Assembly: GCF_901709675.1 (NCBI RefSeq)
Contig: NC_051102.1
Coordinates: 3,519,912-3,583,911 of the forward strand
Length of the DNA: 64,000 nucleotides
From: Syngnathus acus
Taxonomy: Eukaryota; Chordata; Actinopteri; Syngnathiformes; Syngnathidae
Direction of reading: 5' to 3'
A program made the translations under genes and the position numbers. Below, one piece after another: positions 45,473 to 57,442 of this stretch (position 1 is its first letter; each line of letters starts with the position of its first letter). Below the pieces are notes generated by a model that worked only from the letters and a program-made list of their open reading frames with translations, made no database searches and was not told the origin of the DNA.

Positions 45473-48198
45473 ACAGCTCTTGGCTATGTCTCGCAATGCT
45501 TGCTAACACGGAAATGGATTACTCGTGTGTGTGCAGTGGCTGTGTAAGCCCCACTGCCCCCCCCCCTTTCCCGTAAGATGATTGCATTGGCTGGCATTAG
45601 CTGTTGATCAATGCCAAAATCGAATGTACGAATGTTTTTGGTTGGCCTTCATGTGCCTTTAAGTGCTAATTTTGATCTTAATATGTTGTATATGTATGTA
45701 GTATCTTAATTTCACCTAGCCATTGTGTCGAGCTGTTTTTATCTGAGTTTGTATTCATTTGAATCATTTTCACACTCTTTTTGTGCAGTGTGCTCTTTTT
45801 TTTTTTTGCAATTGTGAGCCAGAACTCTTTCATACGTGGATATAAATTGGATATGTTTGCGATGCCTCATACAGAGCCAGGTCTATTACTAGTGTGTCAC
45901 CTTTGAAAGCTCAACTACTTAATAATCTTCTTTGTTTTGTTCCAGAAAGTCCCTTAATGACAGTGGTGGGAGCAGTTTGAACTGCAAAGAGAAAGTGAAT
46001 CCATATTAATGCCCGCCTATCTCATATAAAAGACTGCTGTAATGTGTAGGTGAGCCAATCTTTTTGTCGGCACGGTGCGTTCTACATTGTACATACATGT
46101 GTATGTGTGTGCGTGTGTGTTTCTATAAGATTATGCAAGATGATGTACTTCAATCAAATGTTGTTTTTTGAGTCGTGTTACTGATGCACAGTGTCCTTGA
46201 GGCTCGATAAAGGCACTTACAAATACAATTTATTATTATTACTGACAGCAGATAAGTAGTACAGTGGTTGCTGTGGCTGCAAACCGGTCACTTGAAAATA
46301 TGTTGCCTCTAGAATATGTAGCCTCTAGAAGCTTTTAAAGCTTCAATACATCATGCTTGGTGGTTCGTGTAAAGTAAATGTACGCCTTTCAAAATAAGCT
46401 GAATTATTGTTGTCGCTTTGTTTATTTTGTTACATTTTCTATACGTATATATTTTTCGAGAATAACTGAAAATGTCTATTGTGATTAATCATTATCATGA
46501 TATCATAATAAATATATCATATTATGACTTATATTGTGAAATTGTTTTCCCTCTATAACGCCCAGGACTATGTAAGAGTGCAACAACCTTTTACTCTATT
46601 AAACCAGAGTGCTTGCCTTGCATCGTGTTAATTAACTTTTCCTGTTTGCCTTTTTTAAGGATACGTCGAATGGCAAAAGGTCATTATGTAAATTCCTTAC
46701 TTTGAGTTTCCATTTTCTTGGTCATTGTGTTCGAAACACATTTTGTACAGTTCAGGCAGACTGCTATTATTTCCGTGCAGAAATGATCTCAAATTATCTT
46801 CAGTTTTGAATGAACTATCTTTCAAGTTGAATGTTTGAATGTGATGGCATATGTTAAAAGATGCCTTCTGTCAGATTGAGTTCTGCACAGCTTAAGAGCA
46901 CATTATTTTTTGAAAAAAAAAAAAAATTCCATACCTCCATATGTGAATTAATGACTAAAATGATGCAACCGCATCTCGTTGCAAAAAGTGAGATAGTCTT
47001 GCTTGGTGGACAGTGGGTTGAGAGGACGATGCTCAACAAAACTGAACTTGAAATTTTGATTTTTGAAAAAATGGGGCCCAGTTGTATAGGTGTGCTAAAA
47101 TAGTATTAGAATTGCTGCTTTTTCACTTTATCCTCCTGCCAAGATGGAATGTGGTTAAAAGTTTGATCACCATCAGACACAGAACACTCTCATGTTTTGT
47201 AGTCAGGGTGATTTTATTGATTCAACCTTCACTGTCGACTCACGTCTTCAAAATACAGACATCCAAGTATGTACTCCATATATACTCTCAGAATTCTATC
47301 AGCTCTGCTTTTCAACTGCAGTACAAGACAGCACAAGAATGGACAGTTGACTTAAATACATTCATTCATGTTACATGGATGAAGGGCGAATAACTTGACT
47401 TCACTTTGACTTTCAAGTCATTAGGCTAATCGTATAGCTCTGGAAAACATTTTGCATGCAAACATGGGGTCACATTCTGCCCAGAATAAGAAAATTGCTG
47501 TGGTAAAGTCGACTCGTCAGGAAGCCGAATCAGCCCAGCAGATACTGCCAACACTTCTGGGAAAATATGATAATGGCCTAGTAGAGACACATCGCTGCAG
47601 CTCCCATGAGATGTTGTTGTAGCTTGAATGACATGTGCTAGGCACTCGACACACCTCTTTCATATAACGTAGTTTATATTAACTGGCAATATAATATTCT
47701 TAATCCTGTTAATCCTGTTTGCATTACAGAACATAGGGGGACTATGAAGCATTGAGTACAAACACAAGCAAAGCATAATTGGATTGCAATTTGAGAGCCA
47801 CAGTTCACATCATATAAATACATTAAAAATCTAAATTGCAAATCGGGCCTTTAAGTGGAACAATGTGCATATGTCTCCCAAGTGCAGGAAGCCGAGGGCA
47901 GAAGCAAAGCTATTAATTAAATTGACGGAGCAGAAAGTATTTCAAACCAAATTTTTTACTTTGCTACTGTACCTGCGTAAAGTACATTGATACTAATACC
48001 CAAACAGTACCTCGACAAAAATCTAAGAATCATTTGCAAAAAACCCAGAAAAATAACTTTTGTTTTATTATTAATAATTCAAAATATTAGGATATTCTTC
48101 AGTATTGATCATTTTCATGGCCAGATATGCAGCTATATAACCTCTATGCAATTTGGACACAATTTGGATGTTAAGTATGATTTTGTTTTTTTTTTAAA
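45473..48198. other. Presumed intron, nothing recognised
   Basis: AT-rich. Only a LINE tail fragment and short GT and T tracts. Confidence 0.45.
46180..46242 (+). mobile_element. LINE tail fragment
   Basis: CGATAAAGGCACTTACAAAT followed by ATTATTATT resembles the 3' tail of CR1/L2-like elements in fish. It is too short for more. Confidence 0.4.
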
Positions 48199-48511
48199 TA
48201 CCATATTTTCCGCACTATAAGGCGCACCTAAAAACCTCGAATTTTCTCAAAAGCCGACAGTGCGCTTTATAATCTGGTGCGCCTTATATATGGATTCGTG
48301 GATGAGGACTAATTTATTAAAGTAAGCTTTACGTGTTTATTTTGTGTGTTGTGTGATATTAACGTTTGAGCAATGTTGAGTTATTGATATATTATTATTG
48401 TTTTCACTATTTCGAGTGTTACTATATTGTGATTGCATTAACGTTTGAGCAACGTTATTTATTCTATGCGCCTTATAATCCGGTGCGCCTTATAGTGCGG
48501 AAAATACGGTA
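48199..48511. mobile_element. MITE, family A, 313-bp subtype with internal repeat
   Basis: The ends TACCATATTTTCCGCACTAT and the inverse are bounded by TA. The core contains ATTAACGTTTGAGCAA twice. The same core occurs at 52448-52857 and, inverted, at 57050-57442. Confidence 0.85.
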
Positions 48512-51500
48512 GTGATATCAATGTCTGTATTGTTTATGTAAGCATACTGTATACATATTCATTCTCTGTATAAGCATTAACATTTCCTGTCCTCCATTGT
48601 TGACTTTAACAAAACATTAGCACCGTTACTGTCAAGCAAATAAGTTCATTTGATTGCTAATGACCCAGTAACATTGCTTTGAGTGTCTGTATATGCGTGC
48701 ATGTGTCATCCACTCCCAACTTGTCGCTGGTCAGCAAGATGCTTGGCCAGATTGGACGTGTTCCCGTCTCGAGCCACGGCCTTAAAGACCATGCCGGTCG
48801 GTTTGACACGGCGTGATGCAGCAGGCCAGTCAAGGTCACAAACGGCATCACAGCAAATCGTTTATCCTTTCCTAATGAAGTCATACATCACATTTAACAT
48901 ATGGTTCAATTAGTGGCTTCATAGAGATTATATTGTCCCAAAGCATTCATTAGCTAAACTATAATAGTCACCCGTTTGATTAAAAGCTCTAAGGGGATTT
49001 GTCTATTGACGAGGTTCAATCAAAGCATTTGAGAGATTGAGCCACTACTAATGGAGCATATTTTAAGGTGAAGACAAGGATGTTTTATGTAAATATTCCT
49101 CAGCATTGAATTTCTGTCAGATCCAGCACTAACAAGTCAGGCTTGTAAATGTTTTGCTTGCGTAGGTACAACGATCATCATCATCATGATTATCGTCTTC
49201 ACCATCGAGCAACTTAATTGTGAGTGGAGACATAAAGAGCAGACGTATAGCCAAGTCTTGAAGATGAACTCAAATACGAGCGTTTCAAGGTTTTTGGTGC
49301 TTTGCCCATGAGGCTGCAGCTTCATTACTAGTAATATTGAAATTGATGGGATTCATGTCTGCAAAATGATAAATCTTTCAGCATTTTTTTTCTCTTTGGT
49401 ATTTCTGAGTGATTTCTTGTATTGTTAAGAAACCAAGGCCGGAGATTGTTCTGGTTCCGTAATCATTCCACTTTTCCGCTTTGCTGCCATTCCACCATCT
49501 GTGGTGGCATTACTAAAAACACAAACAAAGCCACACACAAGCAAAATACACTTATGTAGTTAATCCCTTTGAGGCTCAGTGAGTTGAAATAACACAAGAT
49601 ATTTTTTTACTATTCCCTCTGCTGGACCTCTAGACCTTTCATTCTGGTGTTTTGATTTGATGCATGAGTACATAGGTTTATAGAATTACTCTTAAATAAC
49701 CCGCTTTAGTGGAACAGCTGTTTGTTTGAATTTATAAATCAATTTTAACCATGCATTATTGCACTCCGCTCTGGACTTCTGTTTCACGCACGATTAATCA
49801 TGTCATTCCATTTATAGAAGCAGCACTGCCCACTCAGGGGTCATCTTAAAACCCCCATTTATTGCTTAACTGGGAGATTTAAAGATCAGAAGCAGATAAA
49901 GTGAAATGTCTTGGTTATCTCAGATTTTGTGTGCTGAGAAAGATATTTATTGTGCATGGGGACTTGAGCAGGGATCAAAAACGACAGAGGAGATGCCATT
50001 TTAACCCGTGTCCTCTGAGAAGGTTAGAACTTGCCCAATCACTGGCACCAGCGGGACCCTTGTCGCTAGTGCCAATGTTTTCTTAATTGGTCACTGAGAG
50101 AGAATGGGTTGCAAATAGGAATGTTCAGGTTTATACACGGCATCCGAGACCTCAGGGTCGGTGTCATTACCCAAGGAGAAGCCAGAAAGCTGTAGGTGTA
50201 CTAATTAAACCGTAATTGAATTGCTTGGAAATGACTGCACTATTCAACTGTAAATGTAGAAATCGGTAATGAATAAGCTAAGGGCTTTTTACACTGTTAA
50301 TGAGACTGAGAACCCGTGTAACTCTATTCAAAGAAAATTAAAAACCTTTTGAGAGGGGAAGTAAAAACAAGATGCTTTTGTGCTTGAACATATATGGAGA
50401 CGTCTTCATAACTGGCTGTGTTCAGAAGTAAACAAAACTAAGGAGGATGCTTCAACTGAAGTTATGGGTGTAAGAGGGTATAGGTCTCATTATTGTTGCA
50501 AAAGTTTTCAAATGATTCATTCTTTTGCAAGTTTCCAATTTCTGTAAATGTGACTGGAAGCAAGTGAAGTGCCCCAACATTGTGGCCACATGCTCTAAAC
50601 ATCTTTACAACCACAGCCGTTTTGTTGTGTGGTTCATTCACCACACGGAGGCATTTTTTTTTTTTGCCAGTCTTGACATAATGCATATGAAGAAAATGCA
50701 GAGAAAAATGAGATATAGAGTGAATTGAAAAGTTATCCTTGGGGTATTATGATCGAGATAGGGGAAAACTGTTTTAAAATAACACATTTGTCCTCTAGAA
50801 CCTGCGTGTGTGTGTGTTTGTATATTAATAACTTTCAGCAGAAGTGATTTACAGCTTGTGAGATAATAATGTTAAGCTGTTTTAGCAATTTGTACAATCC
50901 ATGACCCATTTCCAGTAGTGTTATGATGATGGAGACAAAGCCGACCTTTGGATGTGTAAAGTTTCTAAGAAACACTACGGTCTTTATATTTATAGAATAT
51001 TCCCAATTGCATTATTAAAGTATCTGAAGCTTACTCTTTCACTTTTTTTAAAAGCATGATAGATACGCATAATCTATCGGCCTGCCATCGAGGAGTTAAG
51101 CCCCATCCACTTAGCGGCAGACAATAGCAAGTGTTATTGAACACAGGGAACGTTCTCGTCAGGGTTTGTCAGGGTTCAAGGTTCGCCAACCGGTTGGCAG
51201 ACCTTCGAGACTATGTCTGAGCAGAAGACAAAGGACACTTCCCTCACCCTTACTACAATGTGCTGTGGCAGATGGGCAGCTCATTTAGCCAGCACATCAT
51301 CTCACCCTGAAGCAGAACTGAGTGCTTCAGGTGCTCCTTTGCACCCTCTGTTGTCAGTCTCTGCAGAAGTAGAATGGGCCACAATTAGTCACGACACCCC
51401 CACCTTACCACAAACCTCAGTCAATAGAATCTTCACTACAGTTTGGAATTTGCCACTCAAATAAAACATAATTGTAACTTTTTTTTTTAGTTAATCTGCT

Positions 51501-52447
51501 TTGTGCTGCTTCACCATCTTCTAACACCCGAATGTCCCTTCTGGGAACCATGATTATCTTATTGCCCAACATTTCTCACCACATCACATGTTTATTGTGA
51601 CAATCATGCACCACAATCTGATTGCTTCCATGTCTCATGATTGGTAGTTCTTATTCCAGTGCACAGGCTGAGGCCACATACTGTTGAGAAAGACACCAAA
51701 GAAATTCTGGGCAAATTGAGATTTATGGCTTATGTTTAATTAAAATCTCCAGAAACTAATGGTGGGAAAATTGAAATGTTCCTAGTTGATTGAATCCCCT
51801 CCCCTACTACCAATGGATTTCATCATACAGTGTGTGACCATGTGTGACCATCGAGTGGTCTGTTCTGTGTAAAACAGGGTTTCCTACATGTAATTGAAGA
51901 GCCGAAACCATCCCAAAGTTGTCAGCTGCTTAAGCAATTTCTCACCATGACTGAGAGTTAGAGACGTGCACTTTAATGCACATTCCCTACTCCACTGTGT
52001 GTCAGTTTCTAAGATTTGGGGGCTCATTACTATAGCAGGAAAGCCTCTGGTATTGTTCTAGCTCTCTTAGGCTTACAGTAGCTTTAAGCTGCTAACAAGC
52101 TTTGTAATCAGGCTTGGGCTGACTCTGGTGGATAACATTCACCTTTGCTTCAGTGCAGGTATAGGGAACAATTTGCACATCAATCCCTAAGGTGTCACAT
52201 ACTGCTATTAAAGATTTTGAATTTAATTAATTCTTCACTTTCAAAACACTTTTTAAAATTGTGCCAAGTCTAAAACAAATGCCAAGTGTAATTTTGAGTA
52301 GTGTATGTGTTTGTGACAGTTCCAATCATATTAAATGGTTATTTTCATATTTATTGACAGTTTCTAACAATTTTACAGATTGTTACTAAATTTCAAGATT
52401 GTCTTTTGGAAATTTCTACAAAATTAGTATATGGCAGTTTTTCTTTT
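48512..52447. other. Presumed intron, repeat-poor
   Basis: About 3.9 kb with almost no recognised repeats, a contrast to the neighbouring MITE-rich DNA. No exon found. Candidate regulatory stretch. Confidence 0.45.
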
Positions 52448-52857
52448 TACCGTATTTTCTGTAAGGCACACCTAAAAACCTCCAATTTTCTCAAAAGCCG
52501 ACAATGCGCTTTATAATCCGGTGCGCCTTATATATGGATTCGTGGATGAGGACTAATTTATTAAAGTAAGCTTTACGTGTTTATTTTGTGTGTTGTGTGA
52601 TATTAACGTTTGAGCAACATTAAGTTATTGATATATTGTTATTGTTTTCACTATTTCGAGTGTTACTATATTGTGATTGCATTAACGTTTGAGCAACATT
52701 GAGTTATTTACTCTATGCGCCTTATAATCTGGTGCACCTTATATATGGACAAAGTTTTAAAATGGGCCATTCATTATTTTCCGCACTATAAGGCGCACCG
52801 GATTATAAGGCGCACGCCTTATAATCCGGTGCGCTTTATAGTGCGGAAAATACGGTA
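52448..52857. mobile_element. MITE, family A, composite copy
   Basis: The outer ends match family A and the core matches 48199-48511. A complete small hairpin of two family A ends back to back sits inside the right side (52777-52855), so the copy carries an extra set of ends. Confidence 0.82.
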
Positions 52858-53517
52858 ATAAAAAAGTATCAACAAATTATATTGAAATTTATTGTTTTAG
52901 TTGCTCTACAGCAATTTTTCATGCAAGCCTCTAGCGATTATGACCGTTAACCTTCCTTGTGGCTGTTAGGTAATGCAACCAAATTGGCAATAATCTGGTC
53001 ATCCATGAAAGACCAACACTTTCTATGAAACAGTACAACAAGAAAGAACATATTTGCTTTCTGTCAGCGGCATCTTCTAACACAAACACATTACATCATA
53101 TGATGGACCTTGGTACTTTCACGTCCCTTCGATTGCCTGCTGCACTTAAAGATGGATGCTTGCCATTATGTATCTGCTTTCCTTGTCAGCTTAGTGTCCA
53201 ATGACCTCTCTTGGGCAATCGCTGTCAGGGATATTGATCAAATTCTCCAGCATAGTGAGCTTGTTGAAAATGTGTAGATGTGATGATAAATGTGCTTCAA
53301 AACGATTACCAAAAAATAAGGGACTCTATAAGAGAGCAAATGAGATTCGCTGCATTGGTGCAGTGAAGGCGCCGGTCCTTGACAGAAGTCATGAGCATAA
53401 CAGCTGTCAGTTTGTGTATGTCTCCTTGACCAGGGTGATGGCTCAGACATGAAATTTACGAGGGCATTTATTGATTAATAGGCTCAATAGACTGATCATT
53501 AGACATCTGAAGGCACA

Positions 53518-53763
53518 TACCGTATTTTCCGCACTATAAGGCGCACCGGATTACAAGGCGCACCTTCAATGAATTGCCCATTTTAAAACTTTGTCCATAT
53601 AGAAGATATATACATTTGGCCCGCGGGCCGGACTTTGGACACGCCTGCTGTAGTGGCTCAATATTGGTCCATATATAAGGCGCACCTGATTATAAGGCGC
53701 ACTGTCGGCTTTTGAGAAAATTGGAGGTTTTTAGGTGCGCTTTATAGTGCGGAAAATACGGCA
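53518..53763. mobile_element. MITE, family A, with a hAT fragment in the middle
   Basis: The ends match family A; the right end reads GCA instead of GTA. The central stretch around 53620-53650, GGCCCGCGGGCCGGACTTTG followed by GACACGCCTG, is the end of an unrelated hAT-like repeat. Confidence 0.78.
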
Positions 53764-54858
53764 CTGTGCAAACACTTGCATTTTGAATAGAATAGTTTGT
53801 CTTAATGAGGACTGATCGATGGCATGTCATATCTGATTCATGATGTGTGATTTTATACTTTTCTCTCCATTAAGCTGTGTTTTCATCTCTTCTTTGAGGG
53901 TCAATTTCAACTTGCTCATCAGCAGCAGTCTTTTAACAGCTCCATATGGTGTATTGTGTTCGTTAAAGACACTATTTATTGCGCTGAACATTGGCACTTG
54001 ACAGGTCTGGATGTATAAAATGCTGCCAGCACTAAAATTCACCCTCCTGACAAACTCAGTAATGATTCAATGTTAATTTTATTTTTTATGATTACGTTCA
54101 GCACGTCTTAATGACGCCTGTTATTTATGAGTGGGCGCTGCTTTTTTTTACGTATCAGACTGACTGTCATCGAAGGAAGGAGGCAAGCGTTGTAAATATT
54201 GGTTCCTGGCTTGTGTTGTCATGATTTGTTGTCAACTAGAGTCAACCAATCATCGCTAAAATTGATCTTCACAAATAAGAGTGATCGGCACAAGATTTGG
54301 ATTTATTTATTTTTTACATTGAATGTCTAGTACTTACAGGGAAAACCATTATCACCCCCACAAAATAAGACATACTTTAATTTTATTTTATTAATTTATT
54401 TTTGGGAATTATTTTTTACTATTTGCACCCAATAAAGTGGATGAGAGTAGGAATGGATTAGTCGTAGTTTTCAGACATTTATTCTTTCGCCACTGAGAGC
54501 GGGTCAATGTTAAATAGATGCGCGACAACCCCAAGAGAATGTTTGACGAAATTTCAAAGTTGGACTTAAAAAAAACTGGCACACCCGCGACACTAATGAG
54601 GCGATGTGGTGCAGAAAATGGATGGACTTTGAAAAATTCGGAGCACTGAAGCTCCTGCCAGCGGGACGAGCCTCCAGCTGAGTGTGGTTGCTTCGGGTAT
54701 GACATTTTCGCTTATGCGTGCTGGGTGTACCCCTTGGAGGTGGACTTGGACACAAATGGCACTTAGGCTGACACATAGATTCAATTTTAACATAACGACC
54801 GACGAAAAATTCAGCTTCCGAGAAGCCTCATTGAATGAATTTTGTGCACATCTTAGGT

Positions 54859-55181
54859 CACAGGTGTCAAACTCAAGGTCCGGGGGCCAGATACGGCCCA
54901 CCACATCATTTTATGTGGCCCGTGAAGACAAATTGTGCATCAAATTCGTGCGTCATTACTAGAATTGCAAATTGTCTTCACTTTTAATATCTTTTTTTTT
55001 TAATATTTGACCGGTTTTTACTCGTCTGATTTGAAAACGAGTTATTTGTCAGTTTGTTTTGTAGCTTTTACTGTATATATGAGGTGCTCATACAATTATT
55101 TGGGTTGACAGTCATAATGGCCCTCCGAAAGAAGCTATGACTACAATGCGGCCCGCAAAAAAAATGAGTTTGACACCCCTG
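54859..55181. mobile_element. hAT-like MITE with perfect 8-bp target duplication
   Basis: The left end CACAGGTGTCAAACTC and the right end GAGTTTGACACCCCTG are inverted repeats differing at two of 16 positions. TCTTAGGT is duplicated exactly at 54851-54858 and 55182-55189. The element is 323 bp, non-coding, with GGCCC motifs typical of such elements. Confidence 0.88.
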
Positions 55182-55189
55182 TCTTAGGT

Positions 55190-57049
55190 ACTTATCAAAG
55201 GAATGTCCACATACATATGTAGTACATTTGATTACCAATTTTGTAACGTGAAAAAATAAATAGAGAGGTTTTCAGTGAAAAATGTTCATATGCTTTTAGT
55301 TCCGTGTCCATTTTGCCTTTTTCCTGAATGGAAGGTCACTGGGAATTCTGAAAAAGATGAATTACCATTTTAAGTAGGAAGCATATTTGAGTATACTGCA
55401 TTTTTGAATTGTACTTATTTGTGACACAAGCATGATATTCCAAGGCACCATCATAAAGCTGTGTAGAGGCTTAGCAGCTGGATTCTGACATTTTTATCCA
55501 AGCAGTCACAGTTTAATTGTTTTCTGCATGGTTTGAAGCTGCCATCGAATTTCACCGTATTTTTCCTGCTGCTATCGAGGCATTAAATGTTTTGGAACAC
55601 AGCTAAGGAGGTTATTATTTTCAGCTTGACAAAGACTATCGCATCCATTTTGTCTAAACACCGGATTAAATATGATGAACACCACTTTTCATCTCTCCCC
55701 CCTTCTAGGTTTTAAAAAAATAAATCTACTTTTAAGTACTGATTTCTTTTTGGAGACATTCGTGCCATTTTTGTGATTTTCTTTTTTTTTCATCAGCATC
55801 AATGCCCTTATTTTTTGTTTCTGTAGTTTTCAGTGCTTGTCACACTGTGATTGTGCAGACGACACTTTCCTGCTTCAAATAGCACAACTTGTCTTTAACC
55901 AACAAATTCTGTTTCTTTTTGAAGGCTTTGTTGGCTCTGTTGAAGTTGACTGTCATCGTCCTTGTTTTTTTGGACAAGTCTTTAATTCACATACATACAG
56001 CTTTCTGAAATCCTTTTTTCCCTGTGTCTTGAAGATAACAGATCCAGTTCTATCAAAAACAACTGTGATGTAAAGGCAGCCATGTGAAAACACAGCAAGA
56101 TGGTTATTACAAGGCTTGAGATTATGACAAGGAAAAAAAAGAACATTCAACTCATTTTCAGTTCTTATGTTGAAGGTAAAATCAACAGTATGTGTATGAG
56201 GTTCAGTCTGTTCTTTTAAGAACTACTGCAAGCCATCCATCCATCCATCCATCCATCCATCCATCCATCCATCCATCCATCCATCCATCCATCCATCCAT
56301 CCATCCATCCATCATTCTGCATATGCTAACTGTAAGTCAGCGTCAGTAATTATCTTGGCATGATGAGACTGTGACCTGCTCCTTGGAAACATTTACTTCA
56401 CGGGCTTCTGTTTACATGCTACCGAACAGCTTTGTGACACCCATAAGCTGTCTGAGCCTCTGTCAGAACAAATGTCGCAGGCTGCTGAAATACTCTTTGG
56501 TTGCCAGATAAAAAGCAGATAAAATGATCGACAACAGGTCCACATGACGAACATTAAAACAGTAAATGGCAGAAATTGGTGCAAAAAATACAATTTCAAG
56601 TTAAAAATTGGTGGAACTCTTGTAAAAGGCTGTTTGACAGTGGATTTGTTGTTCATCAATCAATTAATTTTGACACATCTACTAACATGGTGATAAATTT
56701 TGGCATTGCTGCTAATTGGATAAAATCTCTCACAACCTGCACCTATTTGCCAAAATCCCTGTCTGTCCTCATGGGATGCATCTCAGTCGTATGTTTTGAC
56801 ATCTTTGCATTCTGCCAGAAGCTTGTCAGCTTCAACGTTCCCCCCTGTCCATCACTGTCTGCAACAGCACCTATGCATTAAATATCAATCCTTGTGGTAG
56901 AAACGAGTCACAGAATACCTTGCTGGGTTGACTTCACTTGGCAGGTCTGAAGGAAGTCTCTCGCGACAGGATGAGTTAGCCCACTTCTCATCTCTATTAG
57001 CTCGAAAGACGGCAATCGGAGGAAAAAGCTGCTAAATTGAATATATATG
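55190..57049. other. Presumed intron, nothing coding
   Basis: T-rich stretches and a CCAT tract. No exon. Confidence 0.45.
56233..56315. repeat. (CCAT)n microsatellite, about 80 bp
   Basis: Perfect tetranucleotide tract with no recognisable element attached. Confidence 0.98.
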
Positions 57050-57442
57050 TACCGTATTTTCCGCACTATAAGGCGCACCGGATTATAAGGCACACCTTCA
57101 ATGAATGGCCCATTTTAAAACTTTGTCCATATATAAGGCGCACCGGATTATAAGGCGCATAGAATAAATAACTCAACGTTGCTCAAACGTTAATGCAATC
57201 ACAATATAGTAACACTCGAAATAGTGTAAACAATAACAATATATCAATAACTCAACATTGCTCAAACGTTAATATCACACAGCACACAAAATAAACACGT
57301 AAAGCTTACTTTAATAAATTAGTCCTCATCCACGAATCCCTATTGGTCCATATATAAGGCGCACCTGATTATAAGGCGCACTGTCGGCTTTTGAGAAAAT
57401 TTGAGGTTTTTAGGTGCGCCTTATAGTGCGGAAAATACGGTA
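57050..57442. mobile_element. MITE, family A, inverted orientation
   Basis: TACCGTATTTTCCGCACTAT at the left and its inverse at the right, with TA edges. The core is the reverse complement of the one at 48289-48470, including TTGCTCAAACGTTAAT twice. It is 393 bp. Confidence 0.86.

Noticed and set aside
45088-45576. 162-codon open frame
   Set aside because: Runs through the hAT-like element, its G-tracts and the host MITE, so it is a repeat artefact.
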